Shown here piece after piece: positions 9,427 through 17,266 of a DNA stretch of 64,000 nucleotides. The DNA is from Jiangella asiatica (GTDB lineage: Bacteria; Actinomycetota; Actinomycetes; Jiangellales; Jiangellaceae): assembly GCF_004349065.1 (NCBI RefSeq), contig NZ_SMKZ01000022.1, positions 36,131 to 100,130 on the forward strand, given 5' to 3'. Positions within the stretch are counted from its first letter, which is position 1, and each line of letters starts with the position of its first letter. The notes under the pieces are model-generated. The model was not told the DNA's origin. It was given only the letters and a program-made list of their open reading frames with translations, and did no database searches. A program made the position numbers and the translations under genes.

Positions 9427-10365
9427 ATGTCCGGGCTGGCCGTCGCCGCGCCTGAACAGACACCCGAGCACCCGACGGCGGCGTCGCGCCGGCGCCGTCG
9501 CGGGTCGTACCGATGGTCCGCGCGGGCGTTCAGCCTGCCGGCGGTGCTCGTGGTGGCGGTGCTGCTGTATCTGCCGTTCCTGTGGACGACGTGGATCAGC
9601 TTCACCGAGTACAACGGTCTCGGCTCACCGTCGTGGGTCGGCCTGGACAACTACCGCGACATGTTCGCGGATCCCAACTTCACCACCTCGCTGCGCAACA
9701 CCCTGATCTGGGTCGTCGGCACCATCACGGTGCCGGTCAGCCTGGGTCTGCTGATCGCGGTGCTGTCGCACGGGATGCGGTTCGGCAGCTGGTTCCGGCT
9801 GCCGTTCCTCATCCCGTACGCGATCTCCGGCGTCGCCGTCGGCGTCGTCTGGCGGTTCGTGCTCCAAAACGGCGGCGGGCTGAGCCAGGCGCTGGACGCT
9901 CTCGGCCTGCCCGGTGCCGACTCCCGCTGGCTGCTGGACGCGCCGATGAACACGCTGGTGATGATCGGGGCCGCCGCCTGGCAGCAGACCGGCGTGAACG
10001 CGCTGCTGTTCGTCATAGGGCTGCAGTCGATCCCGCGGGAGCCGATCGAGGCGGCCAAGCTCGACGGTGCCTCCGGCTGGCGGATGTTCCGGCACATGCA
10101 CTGGCCGATGCTGCGCCCCCTGACCACGGTCGTCGTCGGGCTGTCGCTGGTGGCCAGCCTGAAGACGTTCGACATCATCTGGGTGATGACCAAGGGCGGG
10201 CCTGGCCGCAACTCCGAGACGCTCGCGGTCACCATGTACGAGGAGACGTTCGTGACCAGCGCCTACGGGGCCGGCTCGGCGGTCGCGGTGTTCCTGACCG
10301 TCGTGACGTTCATCGCCGCCATCACCTACCTGCGCCGCCAGCTGTCGACCGAGAGGACGGTGTGA
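9427..10365 (+). CDS. Sugar ABC transporter permease, MalF/UgpA type
   Basis: A 312-aa inner-membrane permease with about six transmembrane helices: one near residues 38-58, the rest between 95 and 305. The cytoplasmic EAA loop that docks the ATPase is clear as EAAKLDGASGWRMFRHMHWP. It pairs with the downstream permease and the lipoprotein upstream. A GGGAGG ribosome site lies just ahead of ATG 9427. It overlaps the next permease by GTGA, so the pair is translated together. No ATPase gene is in the cluster. Many actinobacterial sugar importers use a shared MsiK-type ATPase encoded elsewhere, and this one probably does too. Confidence 0.93.
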   Translation: MSGLAVAAPEQTPEHPTAASRRRRRGSYRWSARAFSLPAVLVVAVLLYLPFLWTTWISFTEYNGLGSPSWVGLDNYRDMFADPNFTTSLRNTLIWVVGTITVPVSLGLLIAVLSHGMRFGSWFRLPFLIPYAISGVAVGVVWRFVLQNGGGLSQALDALGLPGADSRWLLDAPMNTLVMIGAAAWQQTGVNALLFVIGLQSIPREPIEAAKLDGASGWRMFRHMHWPMLRPLTTVVVGLSLVASLKTFDIIWVMTKGGPGRNSETLAVTMYEETFVTSAYGAGSAVAVFLTVVTFIAAITYLRRQLSTERTV

Positions 10366-11189
10366 CGTCCATGGCCGCTCGCGTGCTGCGCCCCGCCATC
10401 CTGCTGATCCTCGGCCTCATCTGGCTGGTGCCGGTGTACCTGCTGGTCGTCAACGCCGCGAAGCCCGCGGCGCGTTACGCCTCGGACCAGGTCTGGCGGC
10501 CGGTCGGCGAGTTCGCCCTGTTCGACAACATCCAGGAGGCCTGGGAGCTGGCGGGCCTCGCCGACGCGGTCACGAGCACCCTCATCTACAGCGTCGTCGC
10601 ACCGGCGCTGGCGGTGCTGATCGGCGCCGCGATCGGCTTCGGCATCGTCGCGCTGCGGCTGCGGCACGGGTTCTTTTGGTTCGTGCTCGTCTTCGGCGGC
10701 ACGGTGTTCCCGCTGCAGATGATCCTGATGCCGTTGTTCGTGGGCTACGTCGAGGCCGAGATCTACGACAGCCGGCTCGGCATGCTCGCCATCTACACGG
10801 CCATCACGCTGCCGTTCTCCGCGCTGGTCATGCGCAACTTCCTCGGCGGCATCGCGCACCAGGTGTTCGAGGCCGCGGTCATGGACGGAGCCACCACCTG
10901 GCGGATCTTCTGGCGCATCTACCTGCCGATGTCCACCAGCGCGCTGGTGGCGGTGTTCATCCTGCAGGCCACGTTCGTCTGGAACGACCTGCTGCTTGGG
11001 CTGGTGCTGAGCCAGTCCGACGAGGTCCGCCCGCTCATGACGGCGCTGACCAGCCTGCAGAACACCTACGGCGGGTCCCAGCTGGTGACGGTCCTCGCCG
11101 GCGGCCTGCTGGTGTCGCTGCCGACGGTCGTGCTGTTCCTGTCCACCCAGCGCATCTTCAGCCGGGGCCTCAACCTCGGCCAGTTCTAG
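10362..11189 (+). CDS. Sugar ABC transporter permease, MalG/UgpE type
   Basis: A 275-aa permease with six predicted membrane helices, the first at about residues 10-28. The EAA loop reads EAAVMDGATTWRIFWRIYLP, and the C-terminus (FSRGLNLGQF) resembles the usual FVRGLTAGAVKG-like end of MalG proteins. GTG 10362 overlaps the stop of the first permease and has GAGAGG 5 nt upstream; ATG 10371 is the alternative. It forms the second half of the translocation channel. The SDR gene follows after only 11 bp, with its ribosome site AGGAGGA overlapping this stop codon, which ties transport and catabolism into one transcript. Confidence 0.93.
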   Translation: MTSMAARVLRPAILLILGLIWLVPVYLLVVNAAKPAARYASDQVWRPVGEFALFDNIQEAWELAGLADAVTSTLIYSVVAPALAVLIGAAIGFGIVALRLRHGFFWFVLVFGGTVFPLQMILMPLFVGYVEAEIYDSRLGMLAIYTAITLPFSALVMRNFLGGIAHQVFEAAVMDGATTWRIFWRIYLPMSTSALVAVFILQATFVWNDLLLGLVLSQSDEVRPLMTALTSLQNTYGGSQLVTVLAGGLLVSLPTVVLFLSTQRIFSRGLNLGQF

Positions 11190-11200
11190 GAGGAAACCCG

Positions 11201-11995
11201 ATGAGGGTTGTCGTGGTCACCGGTGGTGGCGCGGGCATCGGGCGGGCCGCCGTCGAGCGGTTCGCGAACGACGGTGAGCTGGTGGTCGCGTTGGATCGCG
11301 ACGCCGCGGCACTGGACGATCTGGCCGGCCGGGCCGCCGATGCCGGGTGGACCGTGCGCACGCAGCAGCTCGACGTCGCCGACGACGTAGCGGTCGGGCG
11401 GCGCGCCGCGGAGCTGGCCGAGGAGTTCGAGACCATCGACGCCCTGGTCTGCGCTGCCGGCATCCAGCGGTACGGCACCGTCGAGGAGACCAGCATGGAG
11501 CTGTTCGACGAGGTCGTCGGCGTCAACCTGCGCGGGGTCTTCGCGACCTGCCATCACCTGATGCCACTGCTGCGGGCCGACGGCGGCGGCAGCGTCGTCG
11601 TCGTGTCGTCCATCCAGGCCTACGCGTCGCAGTCCGGAGTGGCCGCCTACGCCGCCACCAAAGGCGCACTGTTGGCGCTGGTCCGGTCGATGGCCGTCGA
11701 CCACGCGCGCGACGGGGTCCGTGTCAACGCCGTCTGCCCGGGCTCGGTCGACACGCCGATGCTGCGCTGGGCCGCCGAGCTGTTCAGCGACGGCCGCCCG
11801 GCCGACGACGTCGTCGCGGAGTGGGGCCGCACGCACCCGCTCGGCCGGGTGGCCCGGCCCGGCGAGGTGGCGGACGCGATCGCGTACCTGGCCGGACCGC
11901 AGGCGAGCTTCGTCACCGGCACCGAACTGGTCGTCGACGGTGGCGTCCGGGCGGCGCTGGGGGTAGCGCTGCCGGAATCGACAGGGGGTAACTGA
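11201..11995 (+). CDS. Short-chain dehydrogenase/reductase (SDR)
   Basis: A 264-aa classical SDR. The NAD(P)-binding glycine motif GGGAGIGRA is at about residues 7-15, the acidic LDRD at the end of strand 2 suggests NAD+ preference, followed by the adenine-site LDVADD, the NLRG helix, and the catalytic Ser-Tyr-Lys set (SSIQ, YAATK). The C-terminus has [10 protein letters not shown], usual in the family. It sits between the permease and the glucarate-dehydratase-like gene, so it most likely oxidises a sugar, uronic acid or sugar acid delivered by the transporter. The exact substrate cannot be read from sequence. AGGAGGA 7 nt upstream supports ATG 11201. Confidence 0.9.
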   Translation: MRVVVVTGGGAGIGRAAVERFANDGELVVALDRDAAALDDLAGRAADAGWTVRTQQLDVADDVAVGRRAAELAEEFETIDALVCAAGIQRYGTVEETSMELFDEVVGVNLRGVFATCHHLMPLLRADGGGSVVVVSSIQAYASQSGVAAYAATKGALLALVRSMAVDHARDGVRVNAVCPGSVDTPMLRWAAELFSDGRPADDVVAEWGRTHPLGRVARPGEVADAIAYLAGPQASFVTGTELVVDGGVRAALGVALPESTGGN

Positions 11996-11999
11996 GCAG

Positions 12000-13241
12000 A
12001 TGCACATCGTGGACGTACGAGCGACCACCGTCACGGTGCCGCTCGAGGCGCCGCTGCGGCACAGCAACGGCGCGCACTGGGGGCGGTTCGTCCGGACGGT
12101 CGTGGAGGTCGAGGCCGACAACGGGCTGATCGGCCTGGGGGAGATGGGCGGCGGCGGGCAGAGCGCGGAGGAGGCCGTGCGCGGCCTGCGCGAGTACCTC
12201 GTCGGCCACGACCCCGCCCGCACCGAGGCGCTGCGGTTCATGCTGGCCAACCCGACCGCCAGCCTCTACAACAACCGCACCCAGCTGCTGGCGGCCATCG
12301 AGTTCGCCTGCCTGGACCTGCAGGGTCAGCACCTGGGCGTGCCCGTGCACGAGCTGCTCGGCGGCAAGGTGCGCGACCGCGTGCCCTTCGCCAGCTACCT
12401 GTTCTTCCGCTACCCGGCGGCCGACGGAACCGGCGAGGTCCGCACCCCGGAGCAGCTGGTCGAGCAGGCCCGCGAGCTCAAGGCCCGCCGAGGTTTCACC
12501 GTCCACAAGCTCAAGGGGGGTGTGTTCCCGCCGGAGTACGAGCTCGAGTGCTACCGCGCGCTGGCCGAGGCGTTCCCCGGCGACCGGCTGCGCCACGACC
12601 CGAACGGCGCGCTCTCCGTCGAGGACGGCATCCGGTTCGCCAGGGCCATCGAGGACCTCGACAACGACTACCTCGAGGATCCCACGTACGGCATGAACGG
12701 CCTGCGCCGGGTCCGCGAGCGTACGACGATCCCGATCGCCACCAACACCGTCGTGGTCAACTTCGAGCAGCTGGCGGCGAACGTCCGCGACCCCGCCGTC
12801 GACGTCGTCCTGCTCGACACGACGTTCTGGGGCGGCATTCGCCCGTGCATTCGCGCCGCCGGGGTGTGCGAGACGTTCCAGCTCGGCGTCGCGGTGCACT
12901 CGTCTGGCGAGCTGGGCATCCAGCTGGCGACGATGCTCCACCTGGGCGCCGTCGTGCCCAACCTGTCGTTCGCGGCCGACGCCCACTACCACCATCTGAC
13001 CGGCGACGTCGTCACCGGCGGGCCGCTGGCCTACCGCGACGGGGCCATCGACGTGCCGGCGGCGCCGGGGCTCGGCGTCACGCTAGACCGGGACAAGCTG
13101 GCCGAGTACGCCGAGCTGTACCGCGAGTTGGGCAGCTACCCGTACGATCGCGACCCCGGCCGCCCCGGCTGGTACCCGCTGCTCCCCAACGGCAGCTGGG
13201 CCGACCCGGCCGCCGCCGGTCCCGTCGACCTCGCCTCGTGA
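12000..13241 (+). CDS. Enolase-superfamily dehydratase, glucarate-dehydratase-like
   Basis: A 413-aa enolase-superfamily enzyme. The catalytic and metal residues can be placed: Lys170 and Lys172 (HKLKGG), Asp200 in HDPNGAL, Glu226 in YLEDP, Asn249 in IATN, and His300 in [10 protein letters not shown], all in the order and with spacing like glucarate dehydratase. LDTTFWGG and the final [12 protein letters not shown] block also match that subgroup. Glucarate dehydratases remove water from D-glucarate or L-idarate to give 5-keto-4-deoxyglucarate. The neighbouring SDR could make an aldarate-type acid from a uronate. The altered HSSGEL (HSNSHL in the true enzyme) may mean a related but different acid sugar. 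It starts 4 bp after the SDR stop. Confidence 0.85.
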   Translation: MHIVDVRATTVTVPLEAPLRHSNGAHWGRFVRTVVEVEADNGLIGLGEMGGGGQSAEEAVRGLREYLVGHDPARTEALRFMLANPTASLYNNRTQLLAAIEFACLDLQGQHLGVPVHELLGGKVRDRVPFASYLFFRYPAADGTGEVRTPEQLVEQARELKARRGFTVHKLKGGVFPPEYELECYRALAEAFPGDRLRHDPNGALSVEDGIRFARAIEDLDNDYLEDPTYGMNGLRRVRERTTIPIATNTVVVNFEQLAANVRDPAVDVVLLDTTFWGGIRPCIRAAGVCETFQLGVAVHSSGELGIQLATMLHLGAVVPNLSFAADAHYHHLTGDVVTGGPLAYRDGAIDVPAAPGLGVTLDRDKLAEYAELYRELGSYPYDRDPGRPGWYPLLPNGSWADPAAAGPVDLAS

Positions 13242-13260
13242 GAAGGGTTCTGATCGATCC

Positions 13261-15327
13261 ATGCGGGTGACACCGACCGTCGACGACTTCACCGCCGACA
13301 CCGTCACGCAGCGCTACGACGACATGTTCAACCCGCCGGGGCTGACCAACTTCCTCGGCGCCGTCCAGGTCGACCACGACGTGACGGCCGTGCGCAGCGT
13401 CAACTTCGCGCCGGTCTCCCACGGTGACACCGTCACCGCGGCGCTGTTCGTCGACGGCCGGCTGTTCCGGTCCTTCGGCTCGCCGGTCTCGGTCCAGTGG
13501 CGCCCGGACCGCGTGGTCCGCTCCGCTCAGCTGGGCGACCTGGCCATCACGACGACGACGGCGACACCGCCCGGCCTCAGCGGTGTCGTCGTCGACATCG
13601 AGGTCACGAACATCTCCGACGCGCCGCGGACGGTCCGGCTGGGCCTGTCGGTCGCGTCGTCGGTCACGCGGACGACACCGTGGCGCGCGTCGATCCCCCC
13701 GTCGGAGCCGAACACGCTGGAGCTCGCGGCCGGCCGGGCGGCACTGCTGGGCCGGGCATCGTCGTCGGCCGCGGTGAGCGTCCAGGGCGTCGACGCCGAC
13801 GACGCTCGAGTGCGCGGCCGCTCGGTCGAGGTCGACGCGACCATCGATGCCGGAGCCACCTACCGGCTCGGCTACGCGCACGTCATCGCCGTCGCCGAGG
13901 AGGAGGCGCTGGCGGCCTACGACGCCGCCGTGGCGGACGTGCCCGGAGGGATCGCCGCGGCCCGCGACTCCTGGAACGCCACGCTGGAGGCCGCGTTCAC
14001 CCCCGGCAACAACGAGTTCAGCGGGCACGTCCCGACCCTGGAGACGTCGAACGACGCGCTGCGCCGGCTCTACTGGTGGGGTGTGCTGGGCGTCATCTGG
14101 TTCCGCCGTGACAACCCGGCCAGCGTTCTCGGCCGGGTCTACGACACCTTGATGCCCCGGAACTGGCAGACCACCACGTTCATCTGGGACTTCAGCCTCA
14201 GCTCGATGATCCACGCGCTGCTGGACCCGGAGCCGATGCGCAAGCAGATCGAGCACTGGATCGCGCTGGACATTCACCGGCACTTCGGCACCGAGTGGCA
14301 GACCGGCGGGCCGGCCGGCTACTGGTACTCCGTCAACGACTACGCCATGACCCGTCTGGTCCGCGACTACGTGCGCTGGAACGGCCGGCCCGACTTCCTC
14401 GAGGTCAAGCTGGCCGCGCACGACGGCCCGGCGCGGCCGGTCGCCGACCACGTCAGCGACTGGGCCACCGCCTGGGAGCGGTTCCGCACGTCGCACGCGC
14501 TGGCCGACTACGGCGAGATCGACAACCTCATGGAATGCGTCAGTTCCTACATCCACGAGGTGGCCAGCCTCAACGCCGCCAACGTGTGGTGCATGCGGGC
14601 CGCTGCCGATATCGCCTCGCTGCGCGGCGACGACGGCGCGGCCGCGGACCTGCGTGAGCGGGCCGCCGCACTGGTACCGCACGTGCGTGAGCTCTACGTC
14701 GAGGGCGAGGGGTTCTGGCACGCCCGGCAGCCCGACGGCCGGATGGTCCCGGTGCGGCACTGCTACGACTTCACCACAGTCGGCATGACCATCGCCGCCG
14801 ACCTGCCCGAACGGCAGCGCGCGGAGATGGTCGAGTTCTTCGTCCGCGAGCTGCGCACACCGGCGTGGATGCGGGCGCTGTCGCCGTACGACGACGACGC
14901 CAGCTTCAGCCTGCGCCCGGACCACCAGTGGAACGGGGCCTACCCAGCCTGGCCCGCCGACGCCGCCCGGTCGCTCATCGAGCTGGGCCGGCCCGACGTC
15001 GCCGCGGACTGGCTGCCCGGCCTGGCCCGCACCGCCAACCAGGGCCCGCCCGCGCAGGCACACCTCGTCGAGGAGGCGGGTGATCCGGTCAACGGCGGAG
15101 CGGTGAAGGCGCCGCCGCAGATCCCGTACATGATCGACTGGTCTTGCTCGGCCGCGGGCGCGTGGGCGGCGCTGGTCGTCGAGGGATTCTTCGGTGTCCG
15201 GCCGGACGTGGACGGGACGGTCTGGGTGGAGTCCCAGCTGGCCGCGGTCGACCCCGGCGCCCGGTTGCGAAATCTGCGGATCGGCGACGCGCTGGTGGAC
15301 GTCTCAGTAGACGGCGTCATCGGTTGA
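13261..15327 (+). CDS. (alpha/alpha)6-barrel glycosidase-like protein, cytoplasmic
   Basis: A 688-aa protein without a signal peptide. Residues 1-230 are beta-rich and resemble the N-terminal super-sandwich domain of six-hairpin glycosidases. Residues 250-640 are helical with motifs such as FIWDFSLSSMIHALLDP, EWQTGGPAGYWYSVNDYAM and HQWNGAYPAWPADAARSLIELG, which fit an (alpha/alpha)6 barrel with acidic residues (WDF, YGEIDN, DDD) as possible catalysts. A small beta domain ends the protein. I cannot assign a CAZy family; amylo-glucosidase/GH63-like and rhamnosidase-like families are alternatives. As the last gene of the cluster it probably cleaves an imported oligosaccharide and releases the acid sugar used by the SDR and dehydratase. 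Confidence 0.7.
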   Translation: MRVTPTVDDFTADTVTQRYDDMFNPPGLTNFLGAVQVDHDVTAVRSVNFAPVSHGDTVTAALFVDGRLFRSFGSPVSVQWRPDRVVRSAQLGDLAITTTTATPPGLSGVVVDIEVTNISDAPRTVRLGLSVASSVTRTTPWRASIPPSEPNTLELAAGRAALLGRASSSAAVSVQGVDADDARVRGRSVEVDATIDAGATYRLGYAHVIAVAEEEALAAYDAAVADVPGGIAAARDSWNATLEAAFTPGNNEFSGHVPTLETSNDALRRLYWWGVLGVIWFRRDNPASVLGRVYDTLMPRNWQTTTFIWDFSLSSMIHALLDPEPMRKQIEHWIALDIHRHFGTEWQTGGPAGYWYSVNDYAMTRLVRDYVRWNGRPDFLEVKLAAHDGPARPVADHVSDWATAWERFRTSHALADYGEIDNLMECVSSYIHEVASLNAANVWCMRAAADIASLRGDDGAAADLRERAAALVPHVRELYVEGEGFWHARQPDGRMVPVRHCYDFTTVGMTIAADLPERQRAEMVEFFVRELRTPAWMRALSPYDDDASFSLRPDHQWNGAYPAWPADAARSLIELGRPDVAADWLPGLARTANQGPPAQAHLVEEAGDPVNGGAVKAPPQIPYMIDWSCSAAGAWAALVVEGFFGVRPDVDGTVWVESQLAAVDPGARLRNLRIGDALVDVSVDGVIG

Positions 15328-15365
15328 GCACTTCGTGGGTGTGACCGCGTCGTCGGTGTGACGCA

Positions 15366-15432
15366 CCCGTTGATCGTGGCCGGATCGGGGTTCCGCCAGC
15401 CCCGGGACCCCGATCCGCCCATGGTCAACGGG
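15366..15432 (+). terminator. Stem-loop ending the sugar cluster
   Basis: Arms 15366-15391 and 15407-15432 pair at 23 of 26 positions with a 15-nt loop. It lies 38 bp after the glycosidase stop. The stem tip reads CCCGTTGATC, the same core as the other stem-loops in this window. No U-tract is present. Confidence 0.7.
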
Positions 15433-15552
15433 CGGGAGCGCACGATGCACAGCGGGCGCACAGGGCGGGCCGGGCCGGCGCTCAACTTCGGCGGCGAGCC
15501 GCGGGACATCGCACCGATCGGGGCGTGTCCACCGCCCTCACCTGGAGGACCG

Positions 15553-15715
15553 ATGTCCGACACGACCACCACACCCACCCGCCAGCGGCTGCAGCGCTGG
15601 AGAACGCCGATCGTCACCCGCGGCCGTGACCGGTGGCTTGCTGCTGGGCGACCACGGCTCGGACGACGAGTCCGAGTCCGGTCGGAGGCCGGAACCGCCA
15701 GCTGACCGGCGATAA
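15553..15715 (+). pseudogene. Frameshifted or internally deleted small gene (possible PspC-type remnant)
   Basis: ATG 15553 has a very good TGGAGGAC ribosome site. The first 28 codons encode MSDTTTTPTRQRLQRW, TRGRDRWLA, which looks like the N-terminal tail of a PspC-type membrane protein. Then the frame runs into low-quality code ending at 15705, while the +1 frame from about 15641 encodes a natural-looking acidic end (LLGDHGSDDESESGRR...) stopping at 15715, directly followed by a hairpin. One indel or an internal deletion near 15637-15650 explains this. PspC-type genes often neighbour two-component genes, and a truncated response regulator follows. Confidence 0.45.
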
Positions 15716-15720
15716 CAGGA

Positions 15721-15749
15721 CGTCGCCACCTCCCCCGGGGGTGGCGACG
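15721..15749 (+). terminator. GC-rich hairpin after the broken small gene
   Basis: CGTCGCCACC (15721-15730) pairs perfectly with 15740-15749 across a 9-nt loop, six bases after the TAA at 15713. Its placement suggests the +1-frame end of the broken gene is the true old end. The rest of the 15433-15847 gap shows nothing recognisable. Confidence 0.6.
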
Positions 15750-15847
15750 CCCTGCCCGCCGCGCGGCCAACTGGCCGCGGGTCCTACGGCCGCTGGTTCA
15801 CAGGCCGCTCATAACGTGCCCACAACTTGCGCCCTTACACCTGAAAC

Positions 15848-16232
15848 ATGACAGAACCGGCGACGCTGACCCGGGCGGACGGCTCGCCGCCGCGGGTCCT
15901 GGTGGTCGACGACGAGCCGAACCTGGCCGAGCTGCTGACCTCCGCGCTGCGCTACGAGGGGTGGGTGACGTCGACGGCGCTGTCCGGCGGGGACGCGATC
16001 CGCGCCACGATCGAGCTCGCACCTGACGCCGTCGTGCTCGACATCATGCAGCCCGACGTCGACGGCATCGACGTCATGCGCCGCATCCGGACCCACCAAC
16101 CCGACGTGCCGGTGCTGTTCCTGACCGCCCGCGACGCCGTGGAGGACCGGGTGGCCGGTCTCACCCCCGGCGGCGACGACTACGTGACCAAGCCGTTCAG
16201 CCTGGAGGAGCTGGTGGCCCGGCTGCGCGGCC
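15848..16232 (+). pseudogene. Response regulator truncated after the receiver domain
   Basis: Residues 14-128 form a complete OmpR-type receiver: acidic pocket VVDDEPN, phospho-acceptor Asp65 (VVLDIM), the conserved Thr (FLTARDAVEDRVAGLT) and Lys (DDYVTKPFSLEELVARLRG). Intact relatives continue into a winged-helix DNA-binding domain of about 100 residues. Here similarity stops near 16232 and the reading frame only runs on to 16456 antisense through the neighbouring lipoprotein gene. The output domain and any histidine kinase are missing. It may be dead, or could survive as a single-domain regulator. The conserved MLPD motif after Asp65 is MQPD here. Decay fits the broken gene just upstream. 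Confidence 0.75.
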
Positions 16233-16266
16233 TGGACGGCGCACCCCGGCTCCGGGTTCCCGCCGG

Positions 16267-17259
16267 TCAGTCGTTGCAGCGGTCCAGGAGCAGGTACGTG
16301 CTGCCGTCGCGAGCGACTCCGGTGACGGTGGCCGTCCCGGCGCCGGCACCGCTGAGCACCACTCGCCGCGTCGCCACGCCGTCCTGCTCGGTCGTGACGT
16401 CGCTGTCCGGGGGCGATGCCTTCGCGAACGCCGTCTCGGCCAGGTGGTCCACGTAAGCGTCGACGGCGTCGTCCAGGCCGGCATCGTCGGTGACGCGCAC
16501 GACGGCGACGAAGCCGCCGGTCGCGCAGGTCGGCATGACCGGCGGCGCGAGCAGCTCGAACCCGTCGAGGAGGCGGTAGTCCTCGCCACCGGGGACGAAC
16601 GGCTCGCCGAGCGCGTCGCCCGCAGCGGGTAGTGCTGGGAACGGCGGCGGGATGACCGGCGACTCACCCGCCGGTGGCGGCGCCGGCGCCTCCAGATCGG
16701 GCAGCGGCGACGACGGGGTGTCGTGGACCTCGGTCAGCCGGATGAACGACAGGTACGGTTCGGCCCGCTCGCTTACGATGAGCTGGACGTCCAACCGGTA
16801 CCCGCCGGGCCCGAACGCGTGTGCCGCGCACTCCAGCGACAGCTCGTCGTCGGGCACGTCCGGTGACCCCAGCGGCCGGCGTTCGCCCACGGCGTCGGGG
16901 TAGGAAACGTCGGCTACCTGGCAGAACGCGGGGTCGGTCTGCTCGTCGGGGTGGTACGTGAGCGCCTCCAGCCCGGCCGCCGTCACCTGCTCGACGAGGT
17001 CGGCGAAGGCCTCGACGGGGTCGCCGGTCACCAGCAGCAGGGCCTCGACACCGGCGACGGGCCCGTCCGGCGCGTCGGCATACGCGAACGGGGAACCGAG
17101 CAGCAGCGTGCCGGGCGGTGTCGACAGCTTTGCCGTGACTGGGGTGCCCGGCGCAGCGCCTTGGGGCGTCGCCTCGCCACTGTGATGATGGTGCGCGGAC
17201 GTGCCGCCGCACGTCGTCGTCAGGGCCGCGGCGAGCAGCAGGGCCGGGCCGGCGCGCAT
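16267..17259 (-). CDS. Putative secreted or lipid-anchored protein, unknown function, with His4 cluster
   Basis: A 330-aa protein with a short hydrophobic signal ending in LTTTC (Cys17), a weak lipobox. A run of four histidines follows at 23-26, which may bind a metal. Two related-looking halves can be seen: residues about 60-190 and 215-330, each with strands containing FVAVVRVTDDAG- or ALLLVTGDPVEAFADLV-like patterns followed by a helix, joined by a proline-rich linker (EAPAPPPAGE). Six cysteines after residue 100 could form disulfides. I do not recognise the family. It starts 8 bp after mrp ends, so it may be co-transcribed with mrp. It ends against the truncated response regulator. Confidence 0.7.
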   Translation of the reverse strand: MRAGPALLLAAALTTTCGGTSAHHHHSGEATPQGAAPGTPVTAKLSTPPGTLLLGSPFAYADAPDGPVAGVEALLLVTGDPVEAFADLVEQVTAAGLEALTYHPDEQTDPAFCQVADVSYPDAVGERRPLGSPDVPDDELSLECAAHAFGPGGYRLDVQLIVSERAEPYLSFIRLTEVHDTPSSPLPDLEAPAPPPAGESPVIPPPFPALPAAGDALGEPFVPGGEDYRLLDGFELLAPPVMPTCATGGFVAVVRVTDDAGLDDAVDAYVDHLAETAFAKASPPDSDVTTEQDGVATRRVVLSGAGAGTATVTGVARDGSTYLLLDRCND

Positions 17260-17266
17260 GCGCCGG

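Noticed and set aside
7330..15327. Sugar cluster as a complete ABC importer
   Set aside because: No ATPase gene is present; the system needs a shared ATPase from elsewhere, so it was not called complete.
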